The notes under the pieces were generated by a model. The model ran no database searches, was not told the origin of the DNA, and saw nothing but the letters and a program-made list of their open reading frames with translations. Of a stretch of DNA of 64,000 nucleotides, positions 21,223 through 32,900 are shown piece after piece. Both the position numbers and the translations under genes were made by a program. This stretch comes from Macrostomum hystrix (taxonomy: Eukaryota; Platyhelminthes; Macrostomidae), in contig CATNEN010000038.1 in assembly GCA_950097015.1 (NCBI GenBank), forward strand, positions 8,628,001 through 8,692,000, read 5' to 3'. The first letter of the stretch is position 1, and the number at the start of each line of letters is the position of its first letter.

Positions 21223-23042
21223 GCAGGCCAGACCTGCCCAGAGGAGAAGGGCGGGCAACTGCATGTAGAGAGCAACCTGCTAAGCAGGGCGATGGCCAAA
21301 GGGCAAGTGCCCTGGTCCTGGGAGACGAAATCCCAGCTTGAATACTCTACTCAACCCAAGGACTGCTCTTGGTAGATTAGGGAGGCAGTCTTGCGAGGCT
21401 AGTGCTCACGCTGGAAATTTTCGGTGATTAGGAATAAAATACTCCATACTCCAATTAATTAGGGACCAGTTTTATATGAATTTCAATTACCGTTTCGATT
21501 GAAGCATTGCACTGACCGCTGAAGAAAGCATTGGCGTCATTCTACGTTACCGTGCATCAACTGGACGTCCTTGCGCATTGAAGGAATCATGCCAAGTGCA
21601 TGAGTTTGAACCTGTGGCTAGGTTACATTTGGAGCGCAGCCGCGAAGAGAAGGCTTTCAATTCAATAATCCATGAAGGCCTGTACCCATTGTCTCAAACA
21701 AAGTGACTTTCATGAGACAGCATTTTAATGGTAATTGAGACAATACGAAACTCAAAACCCCGCGTAATTTTGAAGGCCCAATTTGAGTTAGCCTTGCTTG
21801 AGCATAGATCGAATGAGTTATACGAACTATGGCAAGCCTGTTGCTTCCATTTGAAAGGTATTGCTTTTGAATTATACCACTTCATAAAGATGTCATGCGT
21901 ACTAATCTCTGAGCTAAGCTTTCACAGATCACACGTGAGTTGAATAGTGTCGAGAATGATTCTAATTAAAAATTCAGCTCAAGTGCTCATGAAGGCTCTT
22001 GTCCTCATCAATCCAGCCCCAGGAGCAGTGCGCTGAATCTTGTCAATTCGGACTAGCCTAATTATCTAATTTTCGCTCTCAGATTGTGAAGATGCTGATT
22101 GTGGTTGTCCTGCTGTTCGCTCTGTGCTGGCTACCGTTGCACATCTTCAACGTACTGGTGGACTACACTCACCTGCAGAGCTGGCTGGACAGTGTCACAC
22201 TTGAGCGCATCTTTGTCGCCTCCCACTGGACTGCAATGGCCAACTCCTTCGTCAACCCCATTGTCTACGGATTTATGAACGACTCTTTCCGGGTTTGTTG
22301 TGCTTTAATATCTGATCAATAAGATTTAATATGCCACCAAATATTCAGAATTCACAACCCAGCGCGTACCCAACCTGATCCATTTAACCTCGAGTAAATG
22401 AACTTTTACTAAAAATGCTTCCGTAATCAAACAGAAAAGTTTCCGCAGAAAAAGCTAATTTCTCCAGACCTTTTTATTGACTTCCCGATGAATTTTGGCT
22501 TATCTATTTCGAAATATTGCTTTAACTCCCATTCAGCTGATGTGCAACAAGCGATAGCTCGTAATCCCAGATCCCAAGCCATAAACAACCGCCCGGAATC
22601 CCCAAGCCACTACGCGACCCCGTTGCTTTGGGGCTCCGCATCGATCAGATATCCCATGAGGCGAGAAGAAGACATCAGGAGGGCTATTATTCTAAAGCTG
22701 GGGCACTCCGCACGATTCTCTGACGGAATCCGGACCCGCACACATCCGCCGCACACACAGAACGATCTCGCGACCTTGATCAGCCCGCTATGCAGAAGCC
22801 TGACCGGCTGCCCGTGCGCTCGCTGTCAGCAGCTGACGCTTCCATCCTCACTGGAGGAAAACTCCACCCGACTGCAGCCGCAGCAGCGGCAGCGATGCCT
22901 GATTCGACCGGAACAGAGCTTCTGCCTGCAGTCAGGCTCGGCGGCGGAATACTGTCTGCTGCAGAAGCAACAGCAGCAGCAGCAGGCTCGAAGGCGTCAT
23001 GAATCCGACATTGTTATTTCGCAGTTTGTGACGCAGCTGTAG
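18780..23042 (+). CDS. Rhodopsin-family neuropeptide GPCR, three exons
   Basis: Exon 1 18780-19547, donor GTGGAA after AAG. Exon 2 begins 22083 after CTCTCAG and ends at 22292 or 22296. Exon 3 most likely begins 22537 after CCATTCAG and ends at 23042; the phases then close to 495 residues. TM1 has GNLTVI, TM2 LAVADLL, TM3 ends FDRF (in place of DRY), and TM4 has a conserved Trp. Loop 2 has MCREHW, TM5 has LLPVSVLC, the join reads AKRKIVKMLI, TM6 has CWLPLH and TM7 NPIVYGF. The pattern fits the NPY/NPFF/luqin-like peptide receptor group; the ligand is unknown. The C-tail is long and Gln-rich (six Gln near 22970). The exon 3 boundary is the weakest point. Intron 1 (2.5 kb) is full of SINE A pieces. 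Confidence 0.88.
20318..20600 (+). repeat. SINE family A copy in GPCR intron 1
   Basis: Contains CTTGTCGTGAAATTTGCGCC, GTGTGCTCAGGAGTCAGTGA and GGTCTAGTGTCACCAAATGA, in the same order as in the 13757 copy. Confidence 0.7.
20790..20870 (+). repeat. SINE family A, 3' fragment
   Basis: GTGTGTGCTCAGGGGGCCAT, then AATGAGCTGAATTGCCTCGG, matches the 3' part of family A only. Confidence 0.55.
21186..21224. repeat. (CA)n then (CAG)n microsatellite
   Basis: About eight CA units pass directly into about nine CAG units, inside GPCR intron 1. Confidence 0.95.
21590..21660 (+). repeat. SINE family A, head/body fragment
   Basis: GAGCGCAGCCGCGAAGAGAAGG matches the middle of the family; flanks are eroded. 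Confidence 0.5.
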
Positions 23043-23158
23043 TCGTGTTTCTCGTGAAATGCTAGCAGCTTAAACTTATCAATTTTGTTGATGGTGGAAA
23101 TAGTTTTAAAATAATTCTGCCGTTAAAGAAGTAAAATTTCTTTCACGCTGTATCTTAG

Positions 23159-23164
23159 AATAAA
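23159..23164 (+). promoter_or_regulatory. Polyadenylation signal AATAAA
   Basis: AATAAA 117 bases after the proposed GPCR stop at 23042; supports 23042 as the true gene end. Confidence 0.6.
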
Positions 23165-23639
23165 CACGAAGCAATGCACCCAATACTATACTTACCAGCT
23201 AGACACGCGGGAATGTCTAGAACAAGATTCAAATACTTCAGTGTGTATAGCCGTATGTATGTCTATACAAACAAAGTTGAAACTAAAAATATGGATAACA
23301 TGACAAGTCTGTCTTGTTTAGTCTCTGAATAATTCAGCTTTTAAGCAAACTGTCGTTTATCAATATCACTCATTTATCTCACATTTACAAAAAGTTGCCT
23401 ACTTATCCTCTTGCCAACTTGATGTTACCTTGCAATGGTCCGAAGCAATATTATTAAATAGAGGTCTTTGAGCTTGAGAAACTTGAAGTCTGGCTAATTA
23501 ATTGCGTCATGATTTCCCCGGGTGAATTAAGTCGACGCTGTTGATTACGCAACAGAGACAGAACAGTTGAAAGAATTCGACGACATTTAAGACTGAACTG
23601 TCATTGGTTAATGATTGCTTATGGTTAATCATAGCTCCA

Positions 23640-24833
23640 CTTCAATACTTCACTGTACTTCACTGCAATTTAGTGAGCCACTGCTGTGTACTTCAGTGAG
23701 CCACTGCTGTGTACTTCAGTTAGTGAGCCACTGCTGTACTTCAGTGAGCCACTGATTTGCATTGTACATCAGTTAGTGAGCCACTGCTGTGTACTTCAGT
23801 GAGCCACTGCTATGTACATCAGTGAGCCACTGCTGTGTACTTCAGTGAGCCACTGCTGTGTACTTCAGTGAGCCACTGCTATGTACATCAGTAAGTGAGC
23901 CACTGCTGTGTACATCAGTGAGCCACTGCTGTGTACTTCAGTGAGCCACTGCTGTGTACTTCAGTGAGCCACTGCTGTGTACTTCAGTGAGCCACTGCTG
24001 TGTACTTCAGTGAGCCACTGCTGTGTACTTCAGTGAGCCACTGCTATGTACTTCAGTGAGCCACTGCTGTGTACTTCAGTGAGCCACTGCTGTGTACTTC
24101 AGTGAGCCACTGCTGTGTACTTCAGTGAGCCACTGCTGTGTACTTCAGTGAGCCACTGCTGTGTACTTCAGTGAGCCACTGCTGTGTACTTCAGTGAGCC
24201 ACTGCTATGTACATCAGTAAGTGAGCCACTGCTGTGTACATCAGTGAGCCACTGCTGTGTACTTCAGTGAGCCACTGCTGTGTACTTCAGTGAGCCACTG
24301 CTATGTACTTCAGTGAGCCACTGCTGTGTACTTCAGTGAGCCACTGCTGTGTACTTCAGTGAGCCACTGCTGTGTACTTCAGTGAGCCACTGCTATGTAC
24401 ATCAGTAAGTGAGCCACTGCTGTGTACATCAGTGAGCCACTGCTGTGTACTTCAGTGAGCCACTGCTGTGTACTTCAGTGAGCCACTGCTATGTACTTCA
24501 GTGAGCCACTGCTGTGTACTTCAGTGAGCCACTGCTGTGTACTTCAGTGAGCCACTGCTGTGTACTTCAGTGAGCCACTGCTGTGTACTTCAGTGAGCCA
24601 CTGCTGTGTACATCAGTGAGCCACTGCTGTGTACTTCAGTGAGCCACTGCTATGTACTTCAGTGAGCCACTGCTGTGTACTTCAGTGAGCCACTGCTGTG
24701 TACTTCAGTGAGCCACTGCTGTGTACTTCAGTGAGCCACTGCTGTGTACTTCAGTGAGCCACTGCTATGTACATCAGTGAGCCACTGCTGTGTACTTCAG
24801 TGAGCCACTGCTATGTACTTCAGAGTGAGCATT
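23640..24833. repeat. 23-bp minisatellite, about 50 copies
   Basis: Unit TGAGCCACTGCTGTGTACTTCAG, very uniform, with TATGTAC and CATCAG variants. An odd insertion, GTAAGTGAGCC, recurs near 23892, 24218 and 24405, marking larger duplicated blocks of about 326 and 187 bases. The unit is not a multiple of three and no frame runs through it. Confidence 0.97.
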
Positions 24834-26329
24834 TTTAAGAACTCTGTAGCGATTGCGCAGTTTTCTATTGTACCTTTTCATTAATTGATCGAGCCCTGCT
24901 CTGGGATCAAGGGGGCAGCTGACGCAGTTGACTGATGTCAGGGAGGTCAAAGGCGAGTCTAAGGGCTAGGGTACAAGGGTATGTATAATTAGGTACAGTC
25001 GGTGCTGGGATCTGCTTGATAATGCTGGTAAGCATTTATACAGTACATATGTTCATATAACAGTACATTGGGGTATGTGTAAGCTGCCGCTTATAGCAGA
25101 ATTGCGGTTCATATCGATCTCAACGGAATTATGCCGATTGTGTAGGGAAAACACTGGAAATTCATCTCCCGAGGTAAATATTCCCCAGAAGTTCAGTTTT
25201 CAGAACCCACCTCTGCTCTACCTACTGCAGGGAGTTCATTGTAAACAACGGGGTGGATGCGGCCTTCATTTAGCAGACAATTCCCTCAGCCCTGCAAGAC
25301 CTTCATTTTAATAGCAGCAGAAAGGAGAGAGACGACAAAAGACAGCTAGTGCCCCCACTGGCTCAGTTACATTATACGGAGTATAATACTCGTACAGGAA
25401 GCTTTTAGAACACTTGTATATTCAGTGCAGTACAAGAATCATACACGTGTACCTCGTAAGTATTGCTTTTAAGCGATAAAACCCACAACAATAGACTATA
25501 CTGAAGAAAAAATAATAAAGACTTGTGGAGCTTGCCGCATTGTTTTCGAACCTCAACAGACCTAAGAACAAAGTGCCACAAGAAGCTATATGTTGCTAAA
25601 ATTCTACGAATTTTCATTCAGTCAAAAATCGGAGATTGTTACGTGCACATGCACGCAGTATGCAGCACCCGCGCGATTTGGAAGTAATAAAGCTACAAAG
25701 GATCCGAATTACTACTGTCCGAGGGAATCATAACGAGTTTTAAAGCTTGAAAATAATACTTAAAAATGTACATCGTAACATGTGCGATCAGAGTTGGGGT
25801 TTGAGTGCCAGAGCAGTCTAACGCGTCTTCCTGTCGCACCATGCAACAAGGTCCTTGTCATGAGCTCGATTCCGCGGAGAGGGCCACATTCCAATAGGAC
25901 GCAGCCGAAGGGGGTTTGGGGGGCTTGTCTTGCAATTTTAGCCCTTTAGGGCCAACCTTCAAGGCATTGTAAAAGTTCAAATCGTCTGTCAATGGAATTA
26001 CAGGCCTGTATGATTGCTTGTGTTGATTTTTCGATGAGCCTTAACTTCAGAATGTCGCTCAGGATTAGTTCAATCCAGTAAACACAGTAGCATGAAGTCA
26101 GTTTAAAACATAGTATAATAAAAAAGATATGATTTTAATTTAGACATTTTTCAAGATTTTTTAAACTATTTAACTCGTTTGTTTGGTAAATCTTGTTTCG
26201 GAGAAAAACGCATTTGCAATCTTTCAAAGAAAACGAACACGATTTCTAACTCTTTCACATGTGTTTGTATTTGACCAAAGCGTGAGACTCCTGTATTTTT
26301 CGACCGCTTAGTGTCCATTCGAAGTAACA
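24834..26329. other. Intergenic, SINE A fragment only
   Basis: Between the 23-bp array and eIF3k. I see the SINE A piece at 25793-25985 and no supportable gene. The promoter of eIF3k should lie in the last few hundred bases. Confidence 0.5.
25793..25985 (+). repeat. SINE family A, head and middle
   Basis: The tRNA-like head GAGTGCCAGAGCAGTCTAA and GAGCTCGATTCC resemble A and B boxes. The piece continues with GACGCAGCCGAAGG, GGGCTTGTCTTGCAATTTT and GCCAACCTTCAAGGCA. The 3' portion is missing. Confidence 0.7.
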
Positions 26330-28559
26330 ATGAAGTCAGATGAAATTGAACTAGCTAAGGAGAATATTGCTACTCTATTACATGGCATTGACAGGTAAAA
26401 TATGCATATTCACACTAGGCCTACTTTACTTTTCCATAATTTGTCTTAGTGTAGCCATAGGCCTTTGCTCTGCTCACTTCACTATGTTCTGCACCCAGCC
26501 TATGCCCATCGCTATCAGGCCAGTGTCCCTGCAGGATGGTGCTAATGGAAGATTTATCAGCAGTTGCAAATAGCTGCTGCAGGAAGTTGGTAAATGTTAT
26601 AATGTTTACAGTACCTTATAGCTGCAATGGGATATGGCTCAATCTGATCCCAAGTCAAATTATCTCCCTGACATTCTGAAAATGACATGAACTGAGGTAC
26701 AGCCTGAGGGGCTAGATTTCCATTGAAAAGTGCTTTTGATGCTTGATGTTGCACCTATTGCTTAATATAGGTTGAACAAGAAAAATAAATTGTTTGACTA
26801 AATGTTCTAAATGTTAGTACAGATAACTGCTTTTTTATTTACTGGACCTCACATAACTAGCAAAGTGAGATCAAATTTATAAGCAATAAACACAAAACCC
26901 TTTCTAACAACAAAGTGATAAAATGGTGTATAGGCCCTACTCTTGCCTTAGTCTTAGATTCAAATCTATTGTTGTCTATAAAAATACCTTTGCAGCCACA
27001 TTTCTGGTAGTTCTTTTCATTTTAGGTTGGCCTGGTACATAGTAAAGTTTCACAACATGATACAGTGAAGCTATACAATATTGCATGAAATGTCATATTG
27101 TATGTTGACCCTAACAAGGATGCCTTATATAGGCTTGATATACTTTGCATATGCATATATATGAGTATTCTATATAGCTATGATCATTATCATAAATTTA
27201 CAGGAGAATAAAGTAAATAGGAGAACTAAATAATAAATAACTTAAAACAATGTACACATATTTTAGTTAGGTGTTAAATTACAATTAACAAAGGGCACAA
27301 AAATGCTGTGTTTAACTATTTTAATAGTTGTGAAACTTTGCATAATATTTTGAAAAATAATTAGGAAATTTTTAGTATAGGTAATAGTTTTTTGTAACAA
27401 ACTTTACAAGTCATTGTGTAGTTAAGGGTTTTAAATCACTAGATTTTGTGGTCTGAAACATTTGTGAACTACTTGAGGAAACTTGTCCTCTGTTTGAAGA
27501 AAAATCATATCTAAAAGACCATGTAAGCTTATTCATAGGCAAAGAAATGTTTTAATGAAAATAGCTATTAAAATCTAGAGGAGGCATCTATTTTTGTGGA
27601 ATCACCTTGCAACATCATTTTCAATGGAAAAAACTTTTGTTTTTCAAATTCATTATTCATACTCATATTCCCACTGCAAAAATGTATACAATTCTCTGCT
27701 TTCCACCATGCAAAGTTTTGTAAGAGATTTTTTTTAAGAAATGTGTGTACAGATTTATGTTTTTTGGTGCATAGAAAAAATGTAAACACTTAATGATTAT
27801 GTCAAATTGTAGGTACAATCCTGGGAACATGGCAAGCCTTGAAAAATATGTGGAACTACAGGTCACAGAGAATGTCTATGACTGTGAGGCCAACTTGGCT
27901 GTGTTAAAACTGTAAGTCTGTTGTTATTCACTTAGTCAGTTAGTATGTAGCGGCTACTTAAGTAGTCTCACTCGCATATCGAAGCGTCTTTATTACTTTG
28001 CCCTAAATTTTGCATTGGCAGGTACCAGTTCAACCCGTCCTATTATCAGACCAACGTGACCATCAAGATTCTCCTGAAGGCCATCGCCAATCTGCCTCAT
28101 CCGGATTTCTCGCTCTGCAAGTATCTCATCGAGCCTGATAAGCTCCGAGAGCAGCCCCTGAGCAGTGTGGTCGCCCTTGGCAACAAGCTGGAGACTTGCA
28201 ACTTTGAAGAATTCTGGCAGAGCTTGGCCGCCACCAACATCCCCGTCATCGGCACTGTCGTTGGCTTCTCCGACTCGGTGAGGAAATTCATCTGTCACGT
28301 GGTGGGCATCACCTACCAGAAGATCAGCACTGCCCAACTGTGCAGCATCCTGGACATCAAGCGCGAACAGCTGCCAGTCTACTTGGACGAATGCGGCTGG
28401 AAGCTTGTGCCCGAAGATCCCAGCCACGTGTTCGTCTACAACTACGAAGAGACTATCAAGACCCGCAACATTAGCGAGAAGATCGGCTTCCAGCAGGTCA
28501 AGCAGCTGGCGCCGGTTCTGCAAAGCGCAGCCGCTGCCTGCCACAAGCAGGGCAAGTGA
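26330..28559 (+). CDS. eif3k: Eukaryotic translation initiation factor 3 subunit K
   Basis: Three exons: 26330-26394, 27813-27911 and 28022-28559. The joins are in phase (AG|G Arg, CT|G Leu) with donors GTAAAA and GTAAGT, giving 233 residues (human eIF3k has 218). The start [20 protein letters not shown] is followed by [58 protein letters not shown] and [19 protein letters not shown], all close to animal eIF3k. It is a cytosolic subunit of the eIF3 complex that scaffolds the 43S pre-initiation complex, with a helical HAM plus winged-helix (PCI-like) fold. Intron 1 (1.4 kb) is AT-rich and otherwise empty. No clear AATAAA was found after the stop. Confidence 0.97.
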
Positions 28560-29901
28560 CGGACTGGGTTGAAACAATTCATTTACTTGAAGGCTTCAGA
28601 CGCCATCAGCTTGGCTCTGTTGTACAATGCCGACAGTTGGTCCCATTTTCTCATTCTTTTCTGTGTTCCTGATTGTCCGCAGTGACTTCCTGTTGGCTGA
28701 TGTTCTGTCAGTGGTTTAAAATGATAATATATTTGGTTTAAAGGGCCGATTGGCATAAGCGAAACTTGCGTTTGCTGAAAATTTCCTTGAATTCATTCGG
28801 ATAGCTGTTGAATCGATGCAGAAGTTCAGTTTTTATAGTTATGTAATTTGTGTTTTATACGAGCTATTATTCTCTATGGAAAGTATTCTAAATGTACATT
28901 GTAAGTCTGCCCAATGTACATTTAATTTGAGAGGCTCATCTAGTCTTTACTTAGTACTCTTTTTAGGTCGCAGCAGTTGATTATAAACCTGTCTATCTAG
29001 TACGAATGACAATAGGCAAACCTAAACTTATAAATGGCCTTCACTTTGCTTGTAGTTGTGCCTTTCGCAGCTTCTTACTAGTACAGGTGCATGAAATGGA
29101 ATGGTTGGTCTCCATTTTGTGAGTATAGTTACTTGCTGTATTCTTAAGCACTCTTATGGCGCGAAGGTGGCGTGACCATCTCGAGCGGTGAAAAGCCTTG
29201 GAAATTGTGCATTGCTATTTAGTCACCCCAGAAGCGTGTACATGTGCTGACAGCTTCGTGACTAGCTTAATTGCTGATCGAATGTCGAATATCGCCAACT
29301 GATGAGTCAGTGACCACTTAAACAAGTGTACAGTACATGCGCGAGAGACAGGCGCACTACCGTTTCAGAATTTGACTTGACTTAGCTGCAGGGAACATTG
29401 TCCAGATGCTGCGCGGAGGCTGCACGTTATTCACTCAATATCTGATTGGCCCCGTTCTTAAACTGAAAAAGTGATCGGAAAAAAGTGGATCAAAGCTTGG
29501 GCGAGCGTTTAAAACAGACATTTCTCGGAATTCGTACACTGTCTTCAGATTTCATAACTTAAAAGCGTATAAACTAGCTTGGATATTTACATAAAATGCG
29601 TCACTGTATGTGTCTGCTTTATTGCCAAGAGCACATGTACATAGTTTGATGCGCGTGTCACGTGACTTTTTTGTCATTGGGTTCTATCGAACAAAAGAGA
29701 TTTTTTTTCTCTTCTCTATTCTTTCTGGGGTAGCAGGCACAGACTAAAATGCAGCCATTCGTTGAAGGCTTTTTTTAACTATCTAAATGGACAGCCTTGC
29801 TGAGATAATTGTGCTCGCAAGCAGAAAAGCGAACAGAAATTGTAGTTCCAACAGAAACCCGCTTCCAGCACTATAAAATAAGCTGGCTATCATTCATCCG
29901 C
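28560..29901. other. Intergenic, no gene seen
   Basis: Spacer between eIF3k and the MFSD2-like gene; unique-looking AT-rich sequence, presumably 3' UTR and promoter. Confidence 0.45.
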
Positions 29902-32900
29902 ATGGACCACAAAACAGCCGAGTCTGTAAAAGCCCGAAAGCAGAACCGTAATGGAAATGTTAACCAAAATGGTTTCGGTCACTGTCATCAGGTGAGTCTT
30001 AATTGTGTGTTTCTGCATTACTATGTACTTTGGTTACGAGTCTGGTGCATGGCACGTGCTTTGCTTCTCGGTATTAGAGTTATCTTGCTTAGTTAAGTAA
30101 CTGCTTCACCGAACAAGTCACAGTAAACAATGCTTTTAAGATTTAAGATAAGTGACAAAGTTTTACTCACACTAACTGCATGTAAGCATTTTTTACGTGT
30201 CATGGTCTGTGTATGGCTGTGACACGTCATCTACACGTCATCTTTGACTGCTCTTCTGCTACTGATTTTCGATCGAAAGGTGCTGCGAGAAGTTTCGTAC
30301 ATTTTTCGTAAATCTTCGTTAGCACTATAGTAACGGATTAAGTTAAGTCCGTTACACGACGACTACTACAACGTTGATTAATAGCTCTACAAAATCTGTC
30401 ACAGAAGTATTCGATAAAACAGGCCGATAAAGCAGTAAAAGTCCAGAAATTGATATAAAAATGGAGTATGGCATTGTTTGTGCTTCTGCTTTTAAACAGA
30501 TAATTTTCCTCCGTTTTGCCTGTGGAAGCAGGGGTTAAAGCCTAAAGGTCAGAGCGTCGGACTCACGACTTGAAGGTCGGTGGTTCGATTCCCGACTCCA
30601 CAGGAACAGTTTGTGTTATTTAACAATGCACTTAACTCTGTATTGCTTCAGTTCATCCAGCTGTTAAATGGGTGAGCTCAGGGTGCGTGTGGCGTCCCCT
30701 CAGTCCATGTACTGAACAGCCTTCAGATAGCTGTGACTGTGCTGTCGACTGCACATCTGACCCAATCGATGCAGTAGTAATCAACTATTATTATTATTAT
30801 ATCTGTTATTATAGACATACAATTTTATAAAAACGAGATTAAGAAAACTAACTAACCAAAATTCAAAATGCAAAAATAAAAAAACGCAAAAAAATCTTAG
30901 AAACGAGGCATAAAATTCTTTTTTTTAAACAAGGACAAGCCAGCAGGAGACGGAAGCCTCTCTGAGTTCTCGCCAGCGGAAACGCTTCGCAATAATGAGC
31001 TCCAGCTGCCGCTGCGTCGCCAGCTGAGTCTACTCCGCGTGGTACTGTTCGGCCTGGCGGGGCCGCCGCTCCAGATGACGGGCAACATCGCCGCCTTCTA
31101 CTTCAGCATCTACCTGCTGGAGGTGGCCCGCCTCAGCCCGGCCTACGTGTCCGTCATCAGCTTCTCCGGCCGGGCCTGGGACGCCGTGACGGACCCGCTG
31201 ATCGGCCTGCTGCTGTCCTGTACCAGAACGCGGCTTGGCAAGACGAGGCCGTGGATCCTGGGCTCCAGCCTGCTGGGCAGCTCCATGTTCCTCTTCATGT
31301 GGTGGCCCGCCTGCGGCATCCAATCCCAGGCTTGCAAATTCGCTTTCTACCTGCTCATGCACCTGGTGTACTGTACGCTGATAACGGTGAGCACACCTAT
31401 CTTCTTTGTTTTCTTGATTCGTTTTTGCTAATTCCTTGAAAATTCTGTTGATTCTGTACACATGCTCACGGACTCAGTTTCCGTCCGAATTCCCACCGCA
31501 GTGCTACCATATCCCGTACACTTCCTCTACCGTGCTGCTGTCGCCAGTCCCAGCCGACCGGGACGCTGCCACAGCGGCCCGCATCGTCTGCGAGCTGCTC
31601 TTCACCATCGTCGGTAGTGCCGTTTTCGGCGCAGTGATCGGCTCCAAGAGGATCGCAACGCAGTGCAGTAACTACTCGCTGAACGGCACCGCTGATATGC
31701 TGCTGCGGACTGCCGAGGAGGTCCGTGGTTCGAGTCCTGTTTTGTGCCAATTTTTGTATTTATTGAAAACGTATGTGTATTTGTTTTTAAATGACTGCAT
31801 TATTGTTTTTTCTGTATCCAACATAATATTCAATCAATTGCCATAAAAAATCCAGAACAGTAGCTAAAATATTTTGCTCTATCCGGTGAAACAACTGACA
31901 GAATCACAAAACATCGGCATAGTCGAGATATTCAACGATTCTCATCGGGTGTCTTGTTTCTGCTCACAAAACTGCATCGTTGCTCAGGTCGGCAAGTACT
32001 GCAGATTGTCTTATTTTTCAATCAATATGGATTCGCTTAGAGTTTTTACACAGCAATGTTAGTTGTCTCTGTCACCAGTGTCTTGGACAACAATCGCTGA
32101 ATATCTCGACGATGTTGACGTCGGATGGCTCTGAAAGTCGGTTCATCGTAAAGTGCGGAAAATTTTCGTCTGTCCGAAGACTTTTTTTTCGAAAATCGGT
32201 CATTCGGTTTGGGAACTATCGTGAAATAAACAGCGGGTGCTTGAAATGCACCAGCGGTCTTGCCTCAGGGGGTACAATAGTGGGCCATTTCTACTGTTAA
32301 AAGGCTATAGTAATCTAACAGAGAATGAAGGAGATACACTTAGCCGCCAATTATCTCACAAAGTAGCATTTCTGCTGCGCTCAACCTTTTCTTATCGGGC
32401 CTGTAGTTTTTCCATACACAAGCTAGAAAGATTGTTCGCACTTGAAAAGTGGAGCAGTCTGTTAGCGTTAACTAGGGCACAAAAGCACGGGCAGTTGAGG
32501 CCTGACGGGTCCAACAGATGGAAGGCAGTTTCGCATCGCCAATTATTTTTAAATCAGCTGTCTGGTAAACCGCGCGCGGCCGTCCTGCAGATTTTAAAAG
32601 TACATCTTATGTACTTCGTGAAAAGTACTTCTTATCGGGCCTGTAGTTTTTATCAAAAGGAAGCCTGCTGGTCAGAGAAAGACGGGTCCAGCAGACTGAA
32701 GGCTGTTTCGCATGGGCAATTATTTTTAGTCCAGCTGTCTGCAAGACCAGGTGCAGATTCTTTAAGTACATCAGCACCGCCATTTTCAGCAGGACAGTTA
32801 CAAGCTGGCTGCTGGGATTATCTCGCTTATCTACCTCGGCTGCGGCGTCGTAGGCTTCGTCGGCATCCGGGAGCGGGTCGCCTCAAGTCGGGAAAGTCGG

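Noticed and set aside
22086-22322. Independent 78-residue membrane protein
   Set aside because: It is TM6-TM7 of the GPCR, spliced to exon 1 at 19547/22083 in phase.
23640-24833. CRISPR-like array
   Set aside because: Repeats are contiguous with no unique spacers, and the window is eukaryotic.
30521-30605. tRNA gene
   Set aside because: T and acceptor stems fail and the sequence continues into a SINE body shared with 61033-61369.
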